A stretch of DNA of 64,000 nt from Bog-532 sp963732345 (GTDB taxonomy: Bacteria; Actinomycetota; Actinomycetes; Streptosporangiales; Streptosporangiaceae), in assembly GCA_963732345.1 (NCBI GenBank), contig CAVSZI010000020.1, forward strand, positions 62,001-126,000, written 5' to 3'. Positions 28,593 through 36,295 of this stretch are shown here, piece after piece. Positions within the stretch are counted from its first letter, which is position 1, and each line of letters opens with the position of its first letter. The position numbers and the translations under genes were made by a program. The notes beneath the pieces were generated by a model, which saw nothing but the letters and a program-made list of their open reading frames with translations, searched no databases and had not been told where the DNA came from.

Positions 28593-28838
28593 ATGAGTTA
28601 CACCGGCTGGTGGATCGGTTACGGGATCGGCATCCTCGTGGTCCTGGTCGTCGTCGCGCTGGTGACGCCGATCCTGCTGCTGGCCCGCTCGATCGGCAAG
28701 GCCGCACCGCTGATCAACGACCAGCTCGCCGCGGCGGCGCGGAACACCGCGCCGCTGAAGGACCTGAACACCACCATCGAGCACGCCACGCTCATCATCG
28801 CCGGGCTGAAGCGCGGTCGCCAGAGGCTGGGAGGCTAG
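28593..28838 (+). CDS. small one-helix membrane protein 3 of the cox2 operon
   Basis: An 81-aa protein. Tryptophans at the membrane edge (YTGWWIGYGIGI) and a long hydrophobic helix to about residue 31 are followed by a soluble helix (DQLAAAARNTAPLKDLNTTI) ending in basic residues. The plan resembles small protein 4 and, loosely, DUF948-like single-helix proteins. ATG 28593. Confidence 0.7.
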   Translation: MSYTGWWIGYGIGILVVLVVVALVTPILLLARSIGKAAPLINDQLAAAARNTAPLKDLNTTIEHATLIIAGLKRGRQRLGG

Positions 28839-28840
28839 GC

Positions 28841-29140
28841 ATGGAACCTCACCGGGCGGTAGCGCTGTCATCCGGGCAGCACACCGCGTGGACGATCGGG
28901 CTCATCGTCGGCCTCGTCGTCATCCTGGCCGTGGTGGCCCTGCTCAGCCTGCTCATCTACCTGGTGAAGATCATTGACCGCCGGGTCGTGGAGGTGCGGG
29001 AGACGCTGACGACCGCGGCGGCGAACACCGAGGCCACGTCCTTGCTCCCGGTGGTCGCAGGCGGGGTCGAGGCCGTCCTCGCCGAGGGCCTGCAGCACCA
29101 TCTGTTCCTCGGCCGCGTGCTTGAAAAGGTGAAGTCATGA
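28841..29140 (+). CDS. small one-helix membrane protein 4 of the cox2 operon
   Basis: A 99-aa protein. A short polar N-terminus leads to a hydrophobic helix (about 18-43) and then an amphipathic helix (DRRVVEVRETLTTAAANTEA). It starts 2 bp after the stop of small protein 3 (CTGGGAGG upstream). Its stop overlaps the next start (ATGA). Function is unknown. Confidence 0.7.
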   Translation: MEPHRAVALSSGQHTAWTIGLIVGLVVILAVVALLSLLIYLVKIIDRRVVEVRETLTTAAANTEATSLLPVVAGGVEAVLAEGLQHHLFLGRVLEKVKS

Positions 29141-29502
29141 CCACGCTGGTCGTCCTGACCGTCCTGGAGATCGTGCTGCTGATCGCCGGGCTCGCGGTCT
29201 ACCTGTACTGGGCCGGCACCCTGCTCAACCGGATCGCCGCCAACCTGGAGGAGTGCAGCGAGCTGGTCCGCGCCATCGTGGAGCACGCCAAGCTGATCGG
29301 CCCCAACGTGGAGCACATCAACCGGACCGGCGGCGTGGTCGCGGGCGCGCTGCCGCTGCTGTACGGGATGGGCGAGGAGATCGTGGTCGGGGCCACCTGG
29401 ACCGCGCAGGACACGCCACCCGTACGGGAACCGGCCCGCCCGGCGTCCGGCCGGCGCCGCTCGCGCATGCAGGACGCCGTCGGGTTCGCGCCGCCCCGCT
29501 AG
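29137..29502 (+). CDS. small one-helix membrane protein 5 of the cox2 operon
   Basis: A 121-aa protein. An N-terminal helix (residues 3-27) is followed by a helix with regularly spaced Asn/Glu/His (RIAANLEECSELVRAIVEHA) and a basic, Pro-rich C-terminus. It overlaps the previous gene by 4 bp and is the last plus-strand gene of the cox2 operon, ending just before a strong terminator. It is the longest of the set. Confidence 0.7.
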   Translation: MTTLVVLTVLEIVLLIAGLAVYLYWAGTLLNRIAANLEECSELVRAIVEHAKLIGPNVEHINRTGGVVAGALPLLYGMGEEIVVGATWTAQDTPPVREPARPASGRRRSRMQDAVGFAPPR

Positions 29503-29537
29503 CGCTCCGGCCCAGCCCTCGATCCCCCGCCCGTCAG

Positions 29538-29562
29538 CCCCCGCCCGTCAGCCGGGCGGGGG
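29538..29562. terminator. bidirectional stem-loop between the cox2 operons
   Basis: CCCCCGCCCG (29538-29547) pairs with CGGGCGGGGG (29553-29562) across a 5-nt loop that contains part of the minus-strand stop codon. It serves both the plus-strand cox2 operon and the converging maturation operon. Confidence 0.65.
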
Positions 29563-29991
29563 GTCGTCGGGGCCGCGGGAGGTCAGCGGGCCGGTCGTCG
29601 GGGCCGAGTACTCGCCGATCCAGTGGTCCTTCCAGGCCTGGTCGTACTGCTGGGTGTTACAGCGCGGGCGGTAGATCGCGGTCAGCTCGCGGGCGATCTG
29701 CTCGCGATGCGCGCGGCCCCCGCCCGGCACCTCGTAGGTGCAGATATAGACCTTCCAGCGGGAGCCCGCGCGCTGCACCCAGCACGGCGACCGGGGATGC
29801 TTGAACGGGAAGCGCTCGGCGGTGAGGTCGTCGCTGTGGCCGACGTAGATCACCGCGTACCGTTCCGGCTTGGTCTCCGGGGCGGGCTTGTAGGCGATGG
29901 CGTAGACGGCGGGGGTGGCCGGCGGCGTCCACCCGGCCAGCAGCCGCGGGCCCTCGAACGGGTAGCCGGCCAGCGAGCCCAGCCGGATCAC
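29548..29991 (-). CDS. GIY-YIG-like small protein in the cox2 maturation operon
   Basis: A 147-aa protein. PAVYAIAYK and YAVIYVGHSDDL recall the GIY-YIG nuclease core, here AVY and IYVG. A downstream helix (HREQIARELTAIYRPRCN) holds the Glu position and the family's terminal Asn. Such minimal proteins are common in actinobacteria and their activity is unproven. The GTG at 29991 (VIRLGSLAGYPF) is chosen; an ATG at 30060 would overlap the preceding gene by 35 bp. It is last in the minus-strand operon of coxD2 and coxE2. Confidence 0.65.
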   Translation of the reverse strand: MIRLGSLAGYPFEGPRLLAGWTPPATPAVYAIAYKPAPETKPERYAVIYVGHSDDLTAERFPFKHPRSPCWVQRAGSRWKVYICTYEVPGGGRAHREQIARELTAIYRPRCNTQQYDQAWKDHWIGEYSAPTTGPLTSRGPDDPPPG

Positions 29992-30025
29992 CGGGGGCCG
30001 CCCGCGGGCGTGACGGCGGGCGTCC

Positions 30026-30304
30026 TCACGGTTCCTGGTCCTCGTCCTCGCTGATCGCATCCACCCGGACCACCGGATAGACGGGCAGGCCCGCCTGGGC
30101 CACCGCGCGGCCGAACTCCGCGGTGGCTTTCCGGATCGCCTCGTCGCGGTCGCCGGCCCGGACGATCAGCTGGGCGCCGTACCGGTTGGTCCCGATGCCG
30201 GTCGCGATGCCGGAACTGGCCGCGACAGCATCGGCGAGCTCCACGATCTCCTCGTGCTTCAGCACCCGGTCGCCCTCGGCCTCGATCCCCACGCTCCACT
30301 TCAC
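30026..30304 (-). CDS. 92-aa conserved-looking protein between coxE2 and the GIY-YIG gene
   Basis: No family is recognised. It is an acidic, alpha/beta-looking small protein: WSVGIEAEGDRVLKHEEIVE at the start, then GIGTNRYGAQLIVRAGDRDE. A ferredoxin-like fold is plausible, but this is inference. The GTG start is 10 bp after the coxE2 stop, so it is co-transcribed with the maturation genes. Confidence 0.62.
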   Translation of the reverse strand: MKWSVGIEAEGDRVLKHEEIVELADAVAASSGIATGIGTNRYGAQLIVRAGDRDEAIRKATAEFGRAVAQAGLPVYPVVRVDAISEDEDQEP

Positions 30305-30314
30305 CCGGATGCTC

Positions 30315-31517
30315 CTAGCTCAGCGTCGGCAGCAGCACCGCCAGTTCTTCCAGGCTATCCAGGTCATGGCCGGACAGCATCAGGTCGACATGAGGCGCGA
30401 CCACCATCATGCCCAGTGTGCTCGGCCGGAAGTCCGGGTCATGGCCCTTGTGCGGGTTCAGCCAGACCAGCCGGTGACACTGCCGGGAGAGCCGTTCCAT
30501 CGCGGTGGCCAGCACCTCCGGGTCACCCCGGTCCAGGCCATCCGAGCAGATGACGACGACCCCGCCGCGGGCCAGCCCCCGCCGTCCCCACTGCCGGACG
30601 AAGGAGTCCAGCGAGGCCCCGATCCGCGTCCCGCCCTCCCAGTCCAGGACGGCCAGCCCGGCCTGCTCCAGGGCCTCATCCGGGCGGCGCCGGCCCAGCG
30701 GACGGGTGATGCGGGTGAGCCGGGTGCCGAAGCAGAATACCTCGACCCGGCCGGACGCCCGCCGGGCCGAATAGGCGAACTGCAGCAGGCTCCGCGAATA
30801 GTCGGCCATCGACCCGGAGATGTCGAGGATGAGGATGAGCGGCCGCAGCTTGACCTTGCGCCGCTGCCAGCGCAGCTCCGCGGGCTCGCCACCCACCCGC
30901 ATCGAGGCCCGTACCGTCCGGCGCAGGTCCGGGGTCCGGCCCGCGCGCGCGGCCTGGGTGCGCCGGGTGCGCCGCTTGGGCGGGGTGAGCCGCATCCTGG
31001 TCATGATCCGGCGCACCGCCGCCAGTTCCTCCGGGGTGCAGGCGTCGAACGACTTGCGCCGGAGCGCTTCGGCGGCCGAGGCCATCAGGCCGAGCGTGGC
31101 CTCCTCCTCGTCACCGTCCCCGGGCGGGCCGGTGGCTGGCACGTCGAGAACGGCCCCGTCCACCTCCGCCGCGACCTGCGCGTTGATCGTGAGCATGGGC
31201 CGGGCCGGGCCCGAGTCCGCGAGGAAGTAGGCGCGGAACACCTCATCGTAGACGTCGATGTCGTCTTTGCGGCTGACCAGCGTCGCGCGGCCCGCCCAGT
31301 ACAGGTCGAGGAGGTCGGTCGGGTCCAGCGGGGCCATCGCCGCGCAGTAGGACAGCAGGTCGCCCGTGCCGACGGCCAGCCCAGCCGCCCGGAGTGCGGA
31401 CACGAAGCCCGACAGCACGCCGACGAAAGGCGGCTCGTCGGGCCCCGGGAATTCGGCCTGGTCAGGCCCGGGACCACCGGGCCGGTCAGGCCCGGAGCCT
31501 GCGGGCCGGTCAGGCAC
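30315..31517 (-). CDS. coxE: CoxE-type VWA protein of cluster 2
   Basis: A 400-aa protein. A short Pro/Gly-rich N-terminal leader precedes the conserved CoxE N-domain (about 30-190). The VWA domain has MIDAS LDISGSMADYS, SGGT-type EGGTRIGASLDS and CSDGLDRGDPE, as in the cluster 1 CoxE. It works with CoxD in metal-centre assembly of CO dehydrogenase. The start is GTG at 31517, 8 bp inside coxD2. It is closer to canonical CoxE length than the cluster 1 copy. Confidence 0.9.
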   Translation of the reverse strand: MPDRPAGSGPDRPGGPGPDQAEFPGPDEPPFVGVLSGFVSALRAAGLAVGTGDLLSYCAAMAPLDPTDLLDLYWAGRATLVSRKDDIDVYDEVFRAYFLADSGPARPMLTINAQVAAEVDGAVLDVPATGPPGDGDEEEATLGLMASAAEALRRKSFDACTPEELAAVRRIMTRMRLTPPKRRTRRTQAARAGRTPDLRRTVRASMRVGGEPAELRWQRRKVKLRPLILILDISGSMADYSRSLLQFAYSARRASGRVEVFCFGTRLTRITRPLGRRRPDEALEQAGLAVLDWEGGTRIGASLDSFVRQWGRRGLARGGVVVICSDGLDRGDPEVLATAMERLSRQCHRLVWLNPHKGHDPDFRPSTLGMMVVAPHVDLMLSGHDLDSLEELAVLLPTLS

Positions 31518-32433
31518 CGGACGTGATCTCCTTGAGGTTCTCGCGCACGAAGTCGAGGTCGTCGCGTTCCTTCACCACCGCGCCGAGGGTGACGGCGGCG
31601 TTCCCCTCGTCCAAGTCGGTCTCGCCGAGGAAGTCGAGGGTGCGGGCCCAGTCGATGGTCTCGGCCACGCCGGGCGGCTTGGCCAGGTCCAGCTCGCGGA
31701 GCCGGTGCACCGCCGCGACCACCTTCCGCGCCAGTGTCTGGGCGACACCCGGCTCCCGGACGGCGACGATCTCCAGCTCACGCTCGGCGGACGGGTACCC
31801 GATCCAGTGGTAGAGGCAGCGCCGCTTGAGCGCGTCGTGCAGGTCGCGGGTCCGGTTGGAGGTGAGGATGACCAGCGGGGGGCTGTCCGCGCGGATCGTG
31901 CCCACCTCGGGGATGCTGACCTGGAAGTCGGAGAGGACTTCGAGCAGGAACGCCTCGAACTCGTCGTCGGCCCGGTCCACCTCGTCGATCAGCAGCACCG
32001 CCCGGTCGCCGGCCCGGACCGCCTCCAGCAGCGGCCGTTCCAGCAGGAACTTCGGGCCGAAGAGCTTTTCCACGGCCTCGTCACCGGCCAGCTGATGCTC
32101 CGACAGGGCCCGGATGTGCAGCATCTGGCGGGCGTAGTCCCATTCGTACAGCGCCTGGCTGGTGTCAATGCCCTCGTAGCACTGCAGCCGGATCAGCTTC
32201 CGGCCGAAGACCGACGCGAGAACCTTAGCCGCCTCGGTCTTGCCCACGCCGACTTCACCTTCGAGCAGCACGGGACGCTGCAGCGACAGCGCGATGAACA
32301 AGGTGGTGGCCAGGCCCCGGTCGGCCAGGTAACCGCCTTCCCGCAGGATCGCGGTCAGCTCACCGACGCTACCGGGAAGCCCTGCCTGGCCCGCGTGGCC
32401 CGATGGGCCGGGCCCGTGGGCATCGTCCGGCAC
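31510..32433 (-). CDS. coxD: CoxD-type MoxR AAA+ ATPase of cluster 2
   Basis: A 307-aa MoxR ATPase. Walker A GEVGVGKTEAAK, Walker B LLIDEVDRADDE and sensor region ILTSNRTRDLHDALKRR are intact. It is clearly paralogous to the cluster 1 CoxD, with the shared run DLHDALKRRCLYHWIGYP. The GTG start at 32433 lies 3 bp after the stop of the 85-aa gene; a start within the leader (residue about 20) is also possible. Confidence 0.9.
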   Translation of the reverse strand: MPDDAHGPGPSGHAGQAGLPGSVGELTAILREGGYLADRGLATTLFIALSLQRPVLLEGEVGVGKTEAAKVLASVFGRKLIRLQCYEGIDTSQALYEWDYARQMLHIRALSEHQLAGDEAVEKLFGPKFLLERPLLEAVRAGDRAVLLIDEVDRADDEFEAFLLEVLSDFQVSIPEVGTIRADSPPLVILTSNRTRDLHDALKRRCLYHWIGYPSAERELEIVAVREPGVAQTLARKVVAAVHRLRELDLAKPPGVAETIDWARTLDFLGETDLDEGNAAVTLGAVVKERDDLDFVRENLKEITSGA

Positions 32434-32436
32434 GGG

Positions 32437-32694
32437 TCAGCGCGCGGTGTGCGTGGGACCGAGCACGAGGTCTTTCAGGCTCGAGCGGGAGGTCAGCTTG
32501 CCCTCCCGCTCGAGCCGGCCGCGCCATGCGGCCCGGAGATCCTCGTCGGTGCCGTCGAATCCGACGTTCTTCATGTTCTTGCAGGACTTGCCGTGCCCGT
32601 GGTGGCCGAGCGCCTCATCCAGGTCGGCACTGCCCTGGCCCTGTGCGCTCCATACCTCGCGCAGAACCTCAAGGGCCTCGACTGACTCCGCCAT
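32437..32694 (-). CDS. 85-aa protein heading the coxD2-coxE2 operon
   Basis: An acidic N-terminal helix (MAESVEALEVLREVWSAQ) is followed by HHGHGKSCKNMKNVGFDG, a His/Cys-bearing stretch that could bind a metal, and a basic helix (AAWRGRLEREGK). No family is recognised. It is the first gene of the maturation operon, 3 bp from coxD2, so a role in CO dehydrogenase assembly such as copper or Mo handling is a reasonable guess only. Confidence 0.62.
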   Translation of the reverse strand: MAESVEALEVLREVWSAQGQGSADLDEALGHHGHGKSCKNMKNVGFDGTDEDLRAAWRGRLEREGKLTSRSSLKDLVLGPTHTAR

Positions 32695-32779
32695 ACGCGT
32701 GTCCCTCCGGCCGTCAACTGGTCTGATCCGACCTTAATGCGCACCGGCGGGCCTGGCGACCACGGATTAAGGCTTCTCT

Positions 32780-32809
32780 TATTCGCCCTTCTGCTATTCG
32801 CCCTTCTGC
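32780..32809 (+). repeat. 15-bp perfect tandem duplication
   Basis: TATTCGCCCTTCTGC occurs at 32780-32794 and 32795-32809 in the non-coding region upstream of the 85-aa gene. Confidence 0.92.
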
Positions 32810-32843
32810 GCCCGCTGCTACGGCCGCTCTCGGAGCCGCCGCC

Positions 32844-33092
32844 GTGCCCGCCTCGGCGGCAGGGCGAATCCCCTGGGGGACGCACGACCGGCTGCTCCCC
32901 CCGGGCCAGGCCGATGTCGCCCGGAAGCGCGTGCCTGAGACGCGTTTCGTTCTGCTGCCCGGCTGCGGGCACGTTTCGATGACAGACGATTCGCCGCCGG
33001 TCGCGCGGGTCCTGCTAGAGGGCAGCACGGTGCCCGTGCCGGAGGGCAGCACAGCGCCGGCGCCCGCGCCCGCAGTCGCTAAGGACGGGTGA
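32844..33092 (+). pseudogene. C-terminal relic of an alpha/beta hydrolase
   Basis: In frame from about 32860, the translation reads GRIPWGTHDRLLPPGQADVA, then RFVLLPGCGHVSMTDDSPPV. These are the strand-7 Asp and the catalytic-His segments of alpha/beta hydrolases. The nucleophile elbow and the rest are absent upstream, where only repeats and low-complexity sequence occur. A Pro/Ala run follows before the stop. It is read as a truncated gene, not a functional ORF. Confidence 0.6.
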
Positions 33093-33624
33093 GACGCCAG
33101 ACGATGCCGATTCCGGTCCCGGCCTCCGGCTTGATGTCAAGCGACCGTGACCCCATCTCGGTGAAACCCAGTTTGCGCGGAACCGCCCCACTGGCATCGT
33201 TCAGCTCATCATGAACGATCTCGACATAGTTGATGCCGGGCAGCGTAAACGCGGCGTCCGCCAGCGCGGCGGCCGCCACCGTGGCCAGCCCGCGGCGGAC
33301 GTACGCCCGGTGCACCCAGTACCCGATCTCCAGGCCGCCGGGGCCGATCCGCGCCATCAGCCCGCAACTGCCCGCGACCCGGCCGCCCACGATGATCGCG
33401 TAGTTGTAGGCGTCGCCGGAGTCCCAGTCATGGTCGCAGGCCGCGAGGAATCCGGCGGCGATCTCCCGGCTGTACCCAACCGCCCACGGCATCCACGGCC
33501 GCAGGTGATCCTGTGACTCGATCACCGCCGTGTAGACCGCTTCCTCGTCCTGCCGCCGCCACCTGCGGAGGGTCGCCGGCCCGCATTCGAGCGTCTCGCG
33601 GGGATGGTGGGCGCAATCCTGCAT
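33079..33624 (-). CDS. GNAT-family N-acetyltransferase (RimJ/RimL-like)
   Basis: A 181-aa protein. The Acetyltransf_3-type core includes GATLRRWRRQDEEAVYTAV-like strands at the start, the acetyl-CoA loop region EIGYWVHRAYVRRGLATVAA (about 105-124), and the C-terminal ARKLGF-like PRKLGFTEMGS. It probably acetylates an amino group of a protein or small molecule; the substrate is unknown. ATG 33624 (MQDCAHHPRETL) fits domain length. Its 3' end overlaps the hydrolase relic by about 14 bp. Confidence 0.82.
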   Translation of the reverse strand: MQDCAHHPRETLECGPATLRRWRRQDEEAVYTAVIESQDHLRPWMPWAVGYSREIAAGFLAACDHDWDSGDAYNYAIIVGGRVAGSCGLMARIGPGGLEIGYWVHRAYVRRGLATVAAAALADAAFTLPGINYVEIVHDELNDASGAVPRKLGFTEMGSRSLDIKPEAGTGIGIVWRLTRP

Positions 33625-33670
33625 CCCCCCATGCTCGCCGTCTCCAGCGGGCCCAGACAACTGGGTTAAC

Positions 33671-33997
33671 CCGCCGGCGGCGATATCGTCCCGCACCTGG
33701 GCGATGCGCGGGACGCTGCACATGGTGGCCACGCGCGACGTTCGCTGGATGACCGGCCTGCTCGGCCGGTGTTCGCGCGCAAGGGGCAGCGCCGCCGCGA
33801 GCAACTGGGGCTCGACGAGGCGTTCTGTGAGCGCGCACTGACCGCGCCCGGACGCCCCGGCACGGCTCACCATCGAGCCATTCACGGCGCTGCCGGCCGC
33901 CAGCGCGAACGGCCTGGCGGCCGAGGCCGCGGACATCGGCCGGTTCCTCGGCGTGGACGTGACGCTCGAGACCACCTCCCCGGCCGTGGAAACGTGA
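33671..33997 (+). pseudogene. frameshifted relic of an AlkZ-like winged-helix (HTH_42) protein
   Basis: Three pieces of one family appear in order but in different frames. RTWAMRGTLHMVATRDVRWM runs to LLG (about 33690-33755). PVFARKGQRRREQLGLDEAF runs to CERALT (about 33757-33850) in the next frame. ARLTIEPFTALPAASANGLA runs to IGRFLGVDVTLE (about 33865-33990), ending at TGA 33997. The middle of the gene is deleted. AlkZ-type proteins are DNA glycosylases for interstrand crosslinks. No start codon or full domain remains. Confidence 0.65.
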
Positions 33998-34031
33998 ACG
34001 AGGATGGGCGGTATTCACCGAGAGGAGCCCG

Positions 34032-35228
34032 ATGGACGTCAAGGACACCATCACCGAAACGATCGCCGGTTCCCGGGAACGGCTGACCGGGCTGAGTCAC
34101 CGGTTGCACGCCCATCCCGAGGTCGCGTGGGCCGAAGAGCGCGCCGCCGCCTGGGTCGCCGCCGAGCTCGCCGACGCCGGATTCGACGTGCAGGCGAACG
34201 CCTGCGGACTGCCGACGGCGTTCATCGCGCGGGCCGGTACCGGGCCGCTGCACGTGGGCATCTGCGCCGAATACGACGCACTGCCCGCCCTCGGGCACGC
34301 CTGCGGGCACAACATCATCGCAGCGGCCGCCGTGGGAGCCGGCCTCGCGCTCGCGGCGACCGCCGACGACCTGGGACTGACGGTGACAGTGTTCGGCACG
34401 CCGGCCGAGGAAGGCGGCGGCGGCAAGGTGTACATGCTGGAACGCGGGGCCTTCAGCGGCGTGCACGCCGCGATGATGGTGCACCCGGGCCCGGTCGACG
34501 TCGCGGAGGCCCGGCCGTTCGCCGTCTCGCACATGCTGGTCCGTTACCGGGGCCGGGCCACGCACGCGGCCGCCTACCCGGAGCAGGGCGTCAACGCCGC
34601 CGACGCGTTCACGATCGCGCAGGTCGCCATCGGGCTGCTGCGCCAGCAGTTGCTGCCGAGCACCCGGGTGCACGGGATCATCACCCACGGCGGGGACGCG
34701 CCCAACGCGATCCCGGACCGCACCGAAGGCCGCTGGTACGTCCGCGCCGAAACCCTCCGCGAGCTGGCCGGGCTGGAGCCCCGCGTGCGGCGCTGCTTCG
34801 AGGCCGGGGCGCTCGCCACCGGATGTGAGCTGGAGATCGAGGCGGAGGCGCCTCCCTATTCCGAGTTCCGCAACGATCCCGACCTGCTGGCGCTGTACCG
34901 GGCCAATGCGGAACGGCTCGGCCGGCGGTTCGCGCCCGCGGAGGGGACGGCCGGGGATCCCGGGGCCGCTGGGGATGCCGGGGCCGGGCGGATGAACCGG
35001 GCCTCCACCGACATGGGCAACGTCTCCCTGGTCGTGCCGTCGATCCACCCCTACATCGGGATCGGCTCGCTGCCAGCGGTCAACCACCAGAAGGAGTTCG
35101 CCGCGCACTGCGTCACGCAGGCTGCGGACCAGGCTCTGGTCGACGGGGCGATCGGCCTGGCCTGGACCGCCGCGGACGCGGCCCTGGACGAGGCGATCCG
35201 CGGGCGCCTGCTCGCGGGAGGCCATTGA
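34032..35228 (+). CDS. M20-family amidohydrolase
   Basis: A 398-aa metallohydrolase of the M20D/AbgB-like group that cleaves an amide from an N-acyl amino acid or peptide-like substrate. Metal ligands lie in ICAEYDALPALGHACGHN, FGTPAEEGGGGK and MMVHPGP. The inserted dimerisation domain (about 170-290) has RGRATHAAAYPEQGVNAADA. A short Gly/Ala/Asp repeat (GDPGAAGDAGAG) near residue 310 is unusual. ATG 34032 is preceded by GAGAGGAG. It appears monocistronic or weakly linked to the following LLM gene. Confidence 0.87.
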   Translation: MDVKDTITETIAGSRERLTGLSHRLHAHPEVAWAEERAAAWVAAELADAGFDVQANACGLPTAFIARAGTGPLHVGICAEYDALPALGHACGHNIIAAAAVGAGLALAATADDLGLTVTVFGTPAEEGGGGKVYMLERGAFSGVHAAMMVHPGPVDVAEARPFAVSHMLVRYRGRATHAAAYPEQGVNAADAFTIAQVAIGLLRQQLLPSTRVHGIITHGGDAPNAIPDRTEGRWYVRAETLRELAGLEPRVRRCFEAGALATGCELEIEAEAPPYSEFRNDPDLLALYRANAERLGRRFAPAEGTAGDPGAAGDAGAGRMNRASTDMGNVSLVVPSIHPYIGIGSLPAVNHQKEFAAHCVTQAADQALVDGAIGLAWTAADAALDEAIRGRLLAGGH

Positions 35229-35336
35229 TGCCCGCGAGCGGGCGCCCACCGGCTGCCCGCGGAGCCGCTGAGGCGCAGGAGGCCAGTGAACGCAGCCGCC
35301 TCCGGATGTGAAAGTCTGAAAGCAGGAGGTGATCGC

Positions 35337-36215
35337 GTGAAGATCGGACTTCAGATTCCCGATTTCACCTGGCCGGGGAATCCTGAACAGCTCGGCCCCA
35401 CTCTGGCCGCCATCGCCCGTACCGCGGACGACGCCGGGTTTGAGCACATTATGGTCATGGACCACTTGTTCCAGATTCCCTCGGTGGGACCGGTCGAGCA
35501 CGAAATGCTGGAGGCGTACACCACGCTGGGTTTCCTGGCCGCGAACACGTCGCGGGCCCGCCTCGGCACGCTCGTCACCGCGGCCATCTACCGGTACGCG
35601 GGCATGCTGGCCAAGATCGTCACCACCCTGGACGTGCTGTCCGGCGGCCGGGCGTGGCTGGGGATCGGGGCGGGCTGGAACGAGGAGGAGTCCCGCGGCC
35701 TCGGCATCCCGTTCCCCCCGCTCGCCGAGCGGTTCGACCAGCTCGAGGAGACCATCCAGATCTGCCTGCAGATGTGGGCCGGGGACGAGCGCCCGTACGA
35801 CGGCAAGCTCGATCATCTCGAGCGCCCGCTCAACTCACCGAACGCGCTGACCAAGCCGCACCCGCCCATCATGATCGGCGGCGGCGGCGAGAAGAAGACC
35901 CTGCGGCTGGTGGCCAAGTACGCGCAGGCGTGCAACCTTTTCCCCACCCCGGAACTCGGCCACAAGCTCGACGTGCTGCGTGAGCACTGCGAGCGTGAAG
36001 GCCGCAACTACGACGAGATCGAGAAGACGGCTATCTTCCGCTTCGACGTCGGCCCGAAGGGCGAGAAGACCGGCGAGCTGATCGACCAGCTCGGCCATCT
36101 CGCGGAGATGGGGATCCAGACGGCGATCGGCGGCGTGCTCAACGTCAGCCAGATCACCCCGCTGGAGATCATGGGCCGCGACGTCATCCCCGTCGTGGCG
36201 CCGCTCGGCTCTTAA
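35337..36215 (+). CDS. F420-dependent LLM-class oxidoreductase
   Basis: A 292-aa TIM-barrel enzyme of the luciferase-like superfamily, similar to TIGR03560-type F420 proteins. Signatures are the N-terminal strand KIGLQIPDFTWPGNPEQLGP, the strand VMDHLFQIPSVGP, the cofactor loop GRAWLGIGAGWNEEESRGLG and PPIMIGGGGEKKTLRLVA. It is a probable hydride-transfer enzyme using deazaflavin F420; the substrate is unknown. GTG 35337 follows a strong GCAGGAGGTGATC. Longer upstream frames add nothing family-like. Confidence 0.88.
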   Translation: MKIGLQIPDFTWPGNPEQLGPTLAAIARTADDAGFEHIMVMDHLFQIPSVGPVEHEMLEAYTTLGFLAANTSRARLGTLVTAAIYRYAGMLAKIVTTLDVLSGGRAWLGIGAGWNEEESRGLGIPFPPLAERFDQLEETIQICLQMWAGDERPYDGKLDHLERPLNSPNALTKPHPPIMIGGGGEKKTLRLVAKYAQACNLFPTPELGHKLDVLREHCEREGRNYDEIEKTAIFRFDVGPKGEKTGELIDQLGHLAEMGIQTAIGGVLNVSQITPLEIMGRDVIPVVAPLGS

Positions 36216-36250
36216 CCACCTGCCCAGCCACCCGGGCCGCCGCGCCGCGA

Positions 36251-36270
36251 GCCCGGGGCCGTCCCCGGGC
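36251..36270. terminator. stem-loop between convergent LLM and phosphatase genes
   Basis: GCCCGGGG (36251-36258) pairs with CCCCGGGC (36263-36270) across CCGT. It lies 36 bp after the LLM stop and 25 bp from the phosphatase stop. Confidence 0.55.
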
Positions 36271-36295
36271 CTGCCGGGTCTCCGAAGGCCACGTC

